Shown: positions 33,421 through 44,566 of the stretch, piece by piece
Layout: every line of letters begins with the position of its first letter
How positions within the stretch are numbered: the stretch's first letter is position 1
Source: Setaria digitata
Lineage: Eukaryota; Nematoda; Chromadorea; Rhabditida; Setariidae
Reading direction: 5' to 3'
Length of the DNA stretch: 64,000 nt
Assembly (NCBI GenBank): GCA_003640385.1
Contig: RCAB01000036.1
Coordinates: forward strand, 1-64,000
Translations under genes and position numbers: made by a program
Notes under the pieces: model-generated
The model's database searches: none
Seen by the model: the letters and a program-made list of their open reading frames with translations, nothing else
Told to the model about the DNA's origin: nothing

Positions 33421-34813
33421 AGATATCTTTAGAAATCTCCTTATATAGTGGCCCTCTTCTTCGTATTCTTCTCGAAGAGATTTGAAAATAGCGAAGGTTA
33501 GGGCAGTAGCTGTGATTGATGGATAAAATAGTTAGACTTGAAGTGTAGTATTAATAAAATCGATCAAAGATTGATCAGTGAAAGTCTCTCTGATCTGTTT
33601 CTTCTACAACGATCATCTGTGCGAGTGCTTCACTTAGCATCGTTGTTTCATTCAATTCAGTTCAATTCGATTCCATTCAAGCGCTCTCGAAAGCTATTTC
33701 ATCTTTCAGTCACTTTTCCCTGCTTTCTTCTCCTGTCAAATGTTTTTCCTGTAAACAACAATTTTTACACTCGATAAAAGACACATCTTCATATCCATCA
33801 TACCTCACAACCAATCCTTCTTACTTTCTCACTGATCACTGAAAGATGGCTTCTTCGGTCAAGAACTAGTTCAGGAACAAATGATGCAAGTGGAAAATGG
33901 CCCTTTTAATCATGGAAGTGCTGAAGAAACTTCTCATTAAACTGCAAATCATTAAAAGCATTTTGTCATTTTGTTGAAATATAAGCAAAACATTTTTTAA
34001 GTGCAAGTAGTTTAGTATGCAAATTGATAAATGGTAGCAGACATTCTTTCACAATGAACACTGCTGCCAAGCATTTGGAAATAAATTATCCAATATGTGA
34101 CATGCCTTGTCTCGATATTAATTTAAACTTAGTACGCAAGATCGAATGGTAATCTATTTTCAAGAAATAATTCGCTTTGCTATTGCAAAACATCCGATTT
34201 GAAAAAAAAAAAAGAACTTTCAATTAATTTTGGATAATACTTATTTAAGCGTTTGAAGTACCATTAGGTGGCTTTATATCAGACCCTCATACCAGATCTG
34301 TAGATTGTGAATGTAATTTTCGAATTTTGTTGAGGACTAAAATCGATTTGCCACAATAACAGCGCTGAAAATGATGTGAATTTTCCGAGGGTATATACTG
34401 CCTCTAGTTAGGCAGGATGATATGAATTCGAAATTGGCAGTAGTTTTGAAAATGAAATCAATTCAAGAATTAGAAAGTCTAAACTTAAAATGCTCTTTCA
34501 TCTTCTTGGATAAACACCAAATATTTATTAAATCGCTAGGTTCAACATTGTTAAATAATTTTCGCTATAAACAATATAAACAAAATGAAAAGCTTTTTGA
34601 AACGCAGTAAGTTACATAATGAAATAAGGAGTTCTTTTCTATTTAAATTTTTTCTGAAACAAATCTCTGAACTTTTCTTTTTCATCTGAGACAGGATAGA
34701 AGTAAGCTATATTCATTTATCTTCATCTTTCTTTTTTTTCGAAAGAATTCATATGTACTGATGAGCTGTAAGTGATTTAAATGCTCATTTCATTGCCTTC
34801 TTTTTCACCTCAG

Positions 34814-34849
34814 TCACTACTTTATCGTCTGTGGGAATGATTCTTTCAG
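34814..34849 (+). other. Candidate 36-base micro-exon
   Basis: An excellent acceptor (CTTTTTCACCTCAG) and an excellent donor (CAG/GTAAGT) bracket 36 bases that are open in two frames. No neighbouring exon can be linked, so it may be a cryptic exon or part of a non-coding transcript. Confidence 0.2.
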
Positions 34850-35666
34850 GTAAGTGAAACAAACTTCTCCGTCATCTTATCTCATATTTGTTTCTTTTTG
34901 ATGATGCAATATGATTTGATTCTTGCAAAAAAAAAGAAAACTAGTGTAAAAGCAGTGATTGTGTTTGCAGTTTTTTGAAATTTCAAAAAAATAGCTTTTC
35001 TCAAAATAATTTCAATTTGCACGAATGATTTCGCGAAATTTGTTCACTAATTACAATATCAACAACAAAAGATGCCTTCCTCTCCGCCACTTCTGAAAGT
35101 TCCAGCAATAACAAGTAATCATATGTACTATAACTACAGTAGCTTTGATTGATGCAGCCAAAATTATACCATAACGCTTTTTTAGTGGCAGTTCTAAACG
35201 ATTAAGAAATCATCAGTGATGCAAGTTGTTTGTTGTAAGAATTTGACTGAACAGTCGTTGGAGAAATGATTCTGATAATATTAGTATAATATGCTCGATA
35301 GGAATTGTCGTAATAATATTTTTTAATTAATTTGAAGTTTTGAAAGAGAGAAAACTGACTGGAATTTTATGACATCTAGGCCATATGTTTACCATAACGA
35401 ATAACCACAAATGTTTAGTTTGAAAGAAAGAAATATTAGTAAGGGGATAACTTTTTTGGATTCAATAAAGTGAGAATAATTGCCTACCTAATACTTTTTA
35501 AATTATTTGGTAGAGAAGTAAAAAATGAAAAAAGAAAAATTTCGATAATCAAGTTATACTGATACAAAATATCAGTAGCAAACCATCTTGAGAGTCACCA
35601 GTGAGAGACAAAGAGAAATCAAGTATTGATTTTGAAAATAAAATAAAATTTATTGGAAAACGATCA

Positions 35667-36037
35667 TTACGGACATATAAGAGAGTCAATCCGTTCGATC
35701 AAGTTTCTGTGAGCTGTTAAGCATATGATAAAGAATGTTTGCTTATAATGGTGTCAAACATACTCCATCCCACACAGACACACACACACATATATATATA
35801 TACGCAGATCTATCAATACACCAGGACATATACTAGCTAGGAGAAATAGGAGGGATAGCAAGGGAGAGTGAACAGAATAAGTAAAGACTAAAGTCTCCTG
35901 AAAGAGCACTTAGTCTCGCGGTTTGGTACTCGAGACTACACCTTACATCGCTTGGCTCCAATATCGTCACAGCAATCTCCTCGATTTGTAAGTATCCCTT
36001 GCTCTCCTTCGAAATGATATGCTGCCAAGATTATCAT
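35667..36037 (-). CDS. Candidate two-exon small Cys protein gene
   Basis: Exon 1 (35947-36037) runs from an ATG four bases after a TAG acceptor-like site and encodes MIILAAYHFEGEQGILTNRG then DCCDDIGAKR. It ends at a strong donor (GAT/GTAAGG). Exon 2 (35667-35713), after CTTAACAG, joins in phase 1 and ends SHRNLIERIDSLICP and TAA. An AATAAA signal lies just beyond the stop (35649-35654). The predicted product has 45 residues and three Cys. No homologue is known to me and no clear signal peptide is seen. The combination of donor, acceptor, phase and polyadenylation signal is suggestive, but a second frame through exon 1 is also open, so this remains a guess. Confidence 0.27.
35771..35802. repeat. 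(CA)n(TA)n microsatellite
   Basis: CA repeats with one GA interruption run directly into TA repeats. Confidence 0.9.
35911..35938. repeat. 8-bp stem, 12-base loop hairpin
   Basis: TAGTCTCG is followed 12 bases later by CGAGACTA. The hairpin falls within the intron of the candidate small gene. Confidence 0.8.
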
Positions 36038-36153
36038 ACACTAGACGGCTTTCATCAAATATGTATTGGAAATGTCTTTTACAAGCCTACCAATTCGAAT
36101 TCTATTATAATTAATTATAACTTATTGGAGTTTTGATTAATGATTGAAGCTCT

Positions 36154-36154
<1 letters not shown>

Positions 36155-36207
<53 letters not shown>
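36155..36207. repeat. (AGT)n trinucleotide microsatellite
   Basis: About 17 AGT units. In one plus-strand frame it reads poly-Ser and sits inside a 71-codon open frame (36140-36355) whose tail (SVRKAIQAKKTPLQLVDCES) looks protein-like. On the other strand it reads poly-Thr. The open frame is at least partly due to the repeat. Confidence 0.92.
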
Positions 36208-39200
36208 AGTGATTGAAAATGAAGGAAATCATCATAGAGAATATATATCGACATCTTCCGAGATGCGAATGAACGGCAGTGTGCGAAAAGCTATTCAAGC
36301 CAAAAAGACCCCTCTTCAACTGGTTGACTGCGAGTCGTTGAAGCCTAGACACTAGATATAATCACTTGATGTGCCTAGCGCTATTAGTCCTATTCGCAAG
36401 TTCATCTCTCACTATACCTATTCCGTATGATTTTGTCAGAAAGTGGAAAAAAAATTGCATTGAATAAGTATTGCTCCGATAGATAATCAGTGAATTTCCA
36501 GCTTAATTTTAGTTGCAATGCTTCTGATATTGGTGAACAAAAATATGCCAGGGATTTATAATCTTCAGATCCTTAAAAGAATATTAATTTTCAATTTACT
36601 TCAACCAAAACTAAACAGAGTAAAAGTTATAACTGGCAAACTAAGTTTGCTAGGTTCCTATATCCAAACATTTCTTTAGAACAGCTAATGTTTCTCGCCT
36701 CAGAAAGAGAATTTCACATGTAATTAATTCTTTGAATACTCTGTAATCTTATTTTTCTAAATTTTTCTTGAGGCACAATCAATTGATCTTGTTTATTTAA
36801 TTTATGAAAAATATTTCTGCTAATAAAAAGTACTAAAAAATACACCTGAAATTCTTAAAGAAGGGTAGTCATTCATTGTAAAATGAGGAACCAACCAGCA
36901 TTTCATAAATTTAATTCTATAATTTGTTGCCATCTGTATTTTTTTGTCCTGCTACAAAATTTCATCAGGCTGTTTGTTTTTGTTTCAGTACAAATGAATC
37001 AATCCATTTTGTGCAAGACAGCTTACCAGCTGATCGAGAATAAAACCATACTTAGTAATTACCAATTAAACGCTTTAATTGAGAATTTTCACTTGCTAAG
37101 TTCGAATTCTCACTTATGCTAAGTTCTAGTCAAGACATAGCAAATAAAGCAAATACAGCCATTTAAATAACACATCGTCAAAAATACTTTAATTGATTTG
37201 TTGTGACATCTTAAAGCAGAACTATCTGTGTTTGAAAAACTAAGTCTAGACCACTATTTCTGTTTTTCTTGTTTCACCTACTTTTTATGTTATTAGGGGC
37301 CACTTAATTTTCACCAACACAAATATTTGTGATGGGACATCATCTATAATCCATCTATCTCACATTTCAACATTTATGCTATATATGTGCTCTTTTTTTG
37401 TTTTAAATTGACCATTAATGAGTGCGTAATTCATTTGTTTCTTTGACGTCACTTTGAGATAAATTTCTTTTTTTTAAATATAAGTATGACGTCTTCTTGA
37501 ATTTTCGATAAAACAAACTGGAAAACATCACTTATACTTGTTTGTTCTAAGATAAACCCTGTGATATATATTAATTAATTGCAGATTTCGTGCAAGTTTA
37601 TTATTCTTTAACTGTTTAGAGTAGTTCATAGTTCAGTCACGAAATTTTAATTGAATTCCAAATTCAATTAAGCCGACTTCAATATATTTAAGATTTCAAA
37701 TTGTTGAATCTTGAAAAACTTTTGCTAAAATAATTATGATAAAATTAAAGTGTACTTATTAATTAATAGCTTTTTACTTTCAAAATAAATTTGAAATTAT
37801 TCAAAAGAAGAATTTCGTTTATCAGATTTTTGAAAACAGAATGACGAGCTTTTTCGTTAATATCTGAACAGATATTTTTTCTGAAAATATTAACTATTAG
37901 AAATATATTATTATACTTCTCGTTTGTATTTTTATTCAATTTATGTGCTTTCAGCTCATTCATGCTAGAAATAATTACAAATGCATCATCCAAAAGTAAA
38001 TATTATAAATTCTTTTAAATACTCCATAGGGTTTGCAATTTTACACAACTTTTCTGTAAAGTTGAGAAATTCACGAACATTATGATTGTAAATAATGTCA
38101 TTACTTGAGCTGCATTGAAATCTAACCTAATCAGGTAGAAGAAAAATGCTTCAAACAGTTACAGTTCAAATCTCGAAAAAGTTGCTAGGACAAAAGTTTC
38201 TTCTGCTTCTGGATTAAAAAGCCGAATAAACTGTCTTTTAGGTTCTTCACAGTTTTTCTGATGATCGTTTCTTTTTCAATAAACCATGGAAAAGTCTAGC
38301 CACTTGTGAAACAAACAGACTGATTTCAGTTTGACTTCCTGACTTTTTGTTTGCTGTACAAATAATAAATCATTCTTGATTGTATTGAAACTTTTCTCCA
38401 AAATGTAGTTCCATAAATTTAAGCTATAAAGAAATTGTATAAATGGGTACAATCTTTCTGTGGGTAGCTCCATCTTGAAGAATTATCACTGATTTGAATT
38501 GAATTGAAATCATTTGTCTCATTGATTTTTTCTTTCATAAAAAATTCTCGAAGACAACAAAATTTCTGTAAAGGAATTTTTTTTAAAAAAAAAAGGAAAG
38601 ACAAATTAGGCTATATTTTATACTACTGATGAAAAATAAGCAATTGCAGGAAATGAATTTCCCGAAAAATTTAGTTTCAGAGCATGAACTTTTAAAACAA
38701 AATTCATTGAAACAAGCTAGTAATTTTGTGCTCTTTCAGGTTCTCCACAATCTTAGATCATTTCAACAAAAGCAAAATATACGAAAACGATATCAGTCTA
38801 ATTCTGAAAGGGTGCCTATTGTTCGATTCAATCTGATATATCGGATTTTTTTTAATGAAGTCCAATGATTCATTGCAGCTTCCAGTTAATCAAAAATTTG
38901 CTCACTTCGTTTCTCCGTTTTGTTTTTTCAAATATTTTTCAGAAAGTACACTTGAAATTTGAGATTAGTATTTTGAAATTCACCAGTAAAGCAATCATCT
39001 GAAGATGTATTTTTGACAAAACTTTCGATTTTCATAAAGTGAAATGAGTAATATGTTGAATGATTTCGTGGCGCGAATTCTTTTTTTCTTAATTATCTCT
39101 TTTTTCCGATTCGAAGATAATATAAGGATTAGGAAGAATTATCTAGCAAAACTTGGCACCGTAAGCCTTTCAGGAAGCAAAATATTGCTTGCTACTTACA

Positions 39201-40666
39201 TATGTAGGCTTTGTACAACTGAACCATAAAGCTAGCAAGTTATCTTAAGAATGAAATACTTTTATAGCTCTTTCTTTGTGGGTTAGGAAAACGGACAATT
39301 TTTTTCAGCATTTATTTCTTGCATCATGCACTAAATATTTGTCTTTAATTCTGTAGTTTGATTTTGAAAACAAAAAAGAAAAAATAAACAAATGATATCT
39401 AATGCACAAATATAATGACGAAATAATTTAAAATATATAAACACAAAAAGTGGTAGGCAATAACTTTGAAGATGAAAGAGGAGTTATAGATGCATCAAAC
39501 ATTGTCGATTCTTGCAAGGTATTCATCTACTTGTGTTATTCGTTCTAATTCAATTTTGAAATAAAGGCAAACTTATCCTATTTTACTTTTCTTCTTTGTG
39601 CAGACAACTTCAAAGATAGTAGCACCAAAATGAAGTAGAAGTGAACATAAGCATTCAAATTTAAATTTAAAATTTGCAAACTGTCTTGGAATTAAGAATG
39701 ACTGCGAAATTATAGAAGATTTGAAAGCAACATCTTCAAAGTAATCAGTTGAAAAATATGGAAAGCAAAATAAGATCTTTAGACTGCATTGCAAAGAATA
39801 GCAATAATTGTGCGGGAATTGAAATTTTCCAGAAATGTGAAACTTGGAATTTATGAAGGATGGTCAAGAAGTTCTAGACTTGTTAGCACGAAAGAAAAAT
39901 AACAAGTAAATAACATTACTGAATGATAGATAAGCATGTAATAACGAAAGGGAACTAAGCAACGATTAAAGAAAAGAGGTGGATTTATGGAATTTTAATA
40001 AAGCAACAACTCAGCGAAGTAAAATAACTTAATTTTTACAGCCTTTACTTTTTATTAATGAAATTAATGAATAAAGCCAAGGCTACCACTAGCATAATGT
40101 TCCAATGCTGTCAGTGAGTATCATCTTACGGATTTTAATATGCATTTGAAATATGTGGGGAAAAGAAGCCGGCATTCATAGGATTTTAATAAAATAAGTA
40201 CATGAGAGTTTGAAATGGAAGGGAACATTTAAGAAAATTACTTCAAAGAAATAGTGGATCGGAATATTCATCTTTGATTCTTCGCCTATTTTGTTTCCTC
40301 TTATGAAATCTTGAAAAGAAAATTTTATGAAAAAGTAGTCTTTAAAGCATAAATAACCGAATGAAAATCAAAATAACATAAAATTGTAGTTTTTATATAT
40401 GAATATGAAGTCATTTGTAAATTATTTCTGATAATTCAATTTCGAGTGTAACGGAAAGAAAGTATTTTTGTACTTTTTGCGATAAAAAATTCAAAAAATA
40501 TTTGAAACTTCAACTGTTTCTTAATAAATGCGTGTTTATCACAAATATCAAATTAAATTTTGCATCAAAAATAATGGAACTAACAGCTACATGGAAACTG
40601 CACCTCACTGGAATTTCATCATTAAATAATGAACTAATATGTGACAAACCTAATAAAGAGTGCTTC
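36208..40666. other. Gene-poor stretch, mostly AT-rich
   Basis: No recognised gene. Only one small open frame (38653-38868) has a plausible start context. The rest is AT-rich with scattered homopolymers. Confidence 0.45.
38653..38868 (+). CDS. Candidate small ORF after possible SL acceptor
   Basis: An ATG three bases after AATTGCAG opens a 71-residue frame (MNFPKNLVSEHELLKQNSLK at the start) rich in Gln, Asn and Lys, with a basic middle (QKQNIRKRYQSNSER). A possible internal acceptor (CTCTTTCAG) lies within it, so it may also be spliced. No domain recognised. Confidence 0.22.
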   Translation: MNFPKNLVSEHELLKQNSLKQASNFVLFQVLHNLRSFQQKQNIRKRYQSNSERVPIVRFNLIYRIFFNEVQ

Positions 40667-42332
40667 TCAACAGCAACGATAGTTAAACCGCTTGTAACGG
40701 GGTCGGTTACCTCGATATCGTACTAGTCCCGGAGCAGGGACAGTTGTTACCTGTAAAGATTTTCCACATTAATTTAAATATCATATATTTTATCAAATTT
40801 TCTCCTTAAATGGTTGTATCTAAAATAAACTGGTCATTATAGTTTTCTGCATATTTTAGTTTCTGGATGATGAATTTCTGAGAAACTCCCTTTTCAAAAC
40901 CAAACAAGAAAAATATTTGTTGCTTACAAAAAGATGTTGTTGTCAGTGAAATATACAGAAAACTCTAATAACAGCCTTGACGCTATATGCGAAATCTTTT
41001 CTTTGAATTTGAAATCTAATTTAAAACCACTGGCATTAGGATGTTTTTTATATTCTCATAGCTTTTAAGGTATATTTAACTGGTGGCGTGCACACTCATT
41101 CAACAGGCGAAAAAAAAATTTTTCCAGGATTTTTTTGTGATTTCACTATACCCAATCGCAGCATCATTTCCAGAGAAAAAAGTTAACGAACATCTATTTT
41201 GCTACCATTCAAAAATGTGCCTGCAAGTTCCATTGCTTTTAATTTCGAAGGTATATCTATGAATTCTATCCTAGCAGAATTCATCCTGAAAGTGTCATTG
41301 TATAGAACAAAAAAAAAAAAGATTTAAGAAAAAAGTCTTCCACACTGTTTGAAGTTTACAGGTTTATTGAGAACAATTTCAGTAATGATTAGATTTGCGG
41401 CAATGATTTGATTCTTGACAATAATAATTCATCATGATAACATTTCCTTGAAACTGGCAGTCCCAATTAATAATAAAAATGCTAAATAATAATACCCAAT
41501 AAAACGGGAATTAGCACTATCCCTGCAAAATTCAATGGTAGTAACGGCGCCACAACTTGCAAAGTGATCCTCCAACTCTTTTCTCTTTGTTCTTAAGTCA
41601 AGCTGAAAGTTATCATCTATTCCAAAATCATACTTACTGCAAATTATGCTTAGTTAATAAAGATTTGCTCAATTTAAGCCAGAAACATTTCTTAGGTCTT
41701 TTGTAGCTGCCAAAATTGTCAGTGCATGAGACTAGCTTAGAGAGAATATCAGGGATTATTAAAAGATTGCAAAAGAATAAGAAGTGATAAAGGTGATAAA
41801 CGAATCCAGATATTTCCCCGCATGCTCAGGATGAAGGAGTAACAGCGCAAAGATTCAGGCTTAATTAGGACATAAATTTTTAGAATCATACATGGTTAAC
41901 ATAAACACTATGCTTGCAAGACTCGATTACTCCGAACCACTGGTCCTGGGCAGCCTTACAAATGATTGCTATTTCTCGTTCACGTTCAGAAGTCATCTCT
42001 CTTAAAAGTTCTAATTCGCGTTCATTCTCCAATTCTATTTGCAATCTTCTGCTCATATCCTTCATTACTTCGTTATTTTTACGTTCTCCAATCATTTCCC
42101 TCATCTCTTCCATGTAAAATTTGGCTTGAACTTGAAATGATCGGAGCATTTCGAAAACACTTCTCGCATCTTCCGATTCATCGACTGTTTCTTCCGGGTA
42201 CTTCCCACTGCTTACTACTGACTTCACAACTCTAGAATTCTGCTCCCTATCACTTGGCCTCTCCATGTCATCTGAATCCACTTCATTATCCTCTATTTCT
42301 GTTGGCTTGAACCAGCACTGCACTGTAAGCAT
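40667..42332 (-). CDS. PABPN1-like nuclear poly(A)-binding RRM protein
   Basis: Coiled-coil plus single RRM, the order found in nuclear poly(A)-binding protein 2, which stimulates poly(A) polymerase. Exons 5' to 3': 41892-42332, 41496-41602, 41192-41285, 40667-40750, all in phase, about 241 residues. An acidic N-terminus is followed by a long helix (EMLRSFQVQAKFYMEEMREM, then ELELLREMTSERERE). The RRM begins HSVYVNHLDLRTKRKELEDH and aligns without gaps to the PABPN1 segment [20 protein letters not shown]. Then come FASCGAVTTIEFCRD, SARIEFIDIPSKLKAMELAG, TFLNGSKID and a short Arg/Tyr-rich tail (GLVRYRGNRPRYKRF). RNP1 is poor: two extra residues at the 41496/41285 junction and no aromatic pair, so RNA contacts may be weakened. 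Start: ATG 12 bases after a TTTTCAG site. An upstream exon (42551-42571, MARAVVV) also joins in phase and would add a hydrophobic lead, which suits a nuclear protein poorly. Confidence 0.72.
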
Positions 42333-42599
42333 TGTTAAAACAGCCTGAAAATGTATTTTTTCATTCTTCTATTTTTATAATCGGATAATAAAATGTAAAG
42401 AAAATAAGGAAAGAAATAAAATGCAAGAATCTCTACTGTTCATTCAGGTCATTCCAACCCTAACAACTAGAATTGCGAAGGGAAGATACAAGCAACACTG
42501 ACTGATGTCTAGGATTCCTATAGACTGAAAAGTTTGAGATTAAAACTCACCACGACTACTGCCCTAGCCATTAAAGCTAAAATTTGCTGTTCACCACAG

Positions 42600-44552
42600 C
42601 TGTTCAGAATACGCAGCATGACTTTGACAGTATTTCTAGATAGAATCTTGGCGGTAATATTAAGGTAGAGGAGGTGTAGATACCTGGCAAGTCACAATAT
42701 CCAGATTGGTTCCTAATTTTATCAGTAAATTTGTCCCGAAATATCATTTCCTTACCAGTACATGTAATTTTTATCGAATATTGATGCATTCTGATCCCCG
42801 AAGTTTGTTTTGACCACTTTTATGGGTATTTACTTGCACTGCAGTACTTTCAGCTCCAGTTTTAAGTGAAGCAAAAAATAATTCGAATGACAGAAAACAA
42901 AATAAATTTTGTCTCACATATTTTTTTTAACTCGAATCAGGTAGCAAACGACAGAATCATATGTTGCAGCATAAATTTACTGGGGATGTAGGGATGTACA
43001 AAAATTTATTTTGAATTTTGGTCTTTTTTCAATAGTTTTTGGAAAACTCTTGAAATTTCAAAGAGAACTATTGTTTCCCACAAGCTTTGTTCTTTTAACA
43101 ATCAAGTTGGCAAATGACAATCACGATCACCATCTGTAGCGCAATACTGATTCTGTTTATACATCAACAATTTTCAACAATTTTTAATTAAACAATTCTC
43201 TGAAAGATCCCGGAATATAGAAGAGACTTTCTTAGGAGTCGATGAAGAGATTGAAACAGGCATGATGCTCTTGTTAAAAATAGGAATAAACTTTTGTATA
43301 GTACCTAAGCAAACGTTTATCAATGGAAAGAACACTGAACAGTAATTAGATAGTCGTGAAAAGCTTCAAGTACTTTTTTTTTTTAGCTATTTGTACTTCT
43401 TGAAAAGTAATCCGGTCATTCTATCGAAATTGACGGTTACACCGGAAAACTGCAGAAGGAAACAGTAGAGAGTTCTGTCCTCGGCGGTCGAGAGAAAATT
43501 GTTTACTAAACCATTAAATTTCAGTCAAGCCAGCAGGCTACGCCGTAATGAATAGCCAATCTATATATGAAAGAAGGATTGGTTCAATCTTGTGCTCTAA
43601 ATGATGACTATGAGAGTATTTCAGATTCACGAAGGTGTCTGGGTTACCTCAGAGAATCTGAAACATCGCTTATCCAAACTGAAAATCATCCCTAACAACA
43701 AACAAGTGTTAATGACAGTGCCTCATTAGGGACGATTTTTCAACTGCAACGACGCCACTCATCCGTATATCTACCCCTTCACTGTTATCCAGTCTGATAC
43801 ATCTCGAGAGAACTCCGAAGTACCGGTGGAACCCGGAATATACGAAAGCGCAGGTGACGTGAAGAAGAGATGGTGGGAGAACGAAGCATTGGAATCAAGA
43901 GACGGTAGAGACTGTTGAGAATTGCTTAGAGCATGTGACAGAGAACGAAAGAAGAAGAAAATAGTGTTGAGGGGACGAAGTTAAGATGTGAGGGATTGTT
44001 AGGAATTGCATGTACGGTTGTTACTGGGATGCGTAATACTGCTAGTTCCAGGTGTGGTAGTAGTGTTTCATATAGTTTGCAAGGAGGCGTGGGGTTCTGA
44101 GCACGTGGGGTTCACTTGGCAAGCGTGACGACGTTGAATTTGGTTCTCTTTTCCTGGTCCTAGTTAATAACAATTTCTCTTGGACGTATAGTTGTTTCTA
44201 ACTTCGACTTTTTTCAGTTTGAATTCGAACGCTTAAATACACGGCAAGCATAATATTGCTGTGAAATGGTACCATTAAGTGTGCACAAGTGTTTCATTGG
44301 ATTATACACAGTGTTAATCATAACACAACCATCAGTATTTTCGAAAAAAAGTCTTTCAAAATTAGTTAATAGTTCTTGAATATTCCATTTCGAAGAATGC
44401 ATGAATGACTTTCGTTTTATTCGTCTTCAAAGCGTGCTCCAATTTATACTGCTATAGTTCAGTTGTCCATACGTGTACTAATATTGAAATTATTTCAGAC
44501 TATAGTTATGCGTTATTACCTTTATTATTTACCGTAAAGAATTGTTTGCACA
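42600..44552. other. Spacer with fragmentary open frames
   Basis: 42.6-43.4 kb is ordinary AT-rich DNA. 43.43-44.16 kb is visibly richer in G and C and holds several protein-like but broken frames (for example IEIDGYTGKLQKETVESSVL and EPGIYESAGDVKKRWWENEA), discussed in the findings. The remainder is the 5' flank of cullin-5. Confidence 0.4.
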
Positions 44553-44553
44553 G
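44552..44553 (+). promoter_or_regulatory. Putative spliced-leader acceptor, cullin-5
   Basis: TTGTTTGCACAG ends 13 bases before the cullin ATG, with no upstream coding exon to pair with. This is a typical nematode trans-splice site. Confidence 0.5.
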
Positions 44554-44566
44554 GGTTTGCGAAGAA

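Larger units (their letters stand above)
26067..35666. other. Gene-poor stretch upstream of PKC
   Basis: No gene is recognised in this stretch. 26.33-27.15 kb has purine-rich, partly open frames broken by stops. 28161-28178 is a perfect palindrome. 29.94-30.05 kb is a pyrimidine-rich tract, and 32.25-32.33 kb is purine-rich. A single-N joint with a 21-bp repeat lies at 33352-33420, and a well-bordered 36-base micro-exon candidate at 34814-34849. Alternative 5' exons or enhancers of the PKC gene would be expected here, but none can be shown. Confidence 0.45.

Noticed and set aside
36140..36355. 71-codon ORF with a poly-Ser tract
   Set aside because: Its openness depends largely on the AGT repeat. 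The tail looks protein-like, but no splice partners or homologue are seen.
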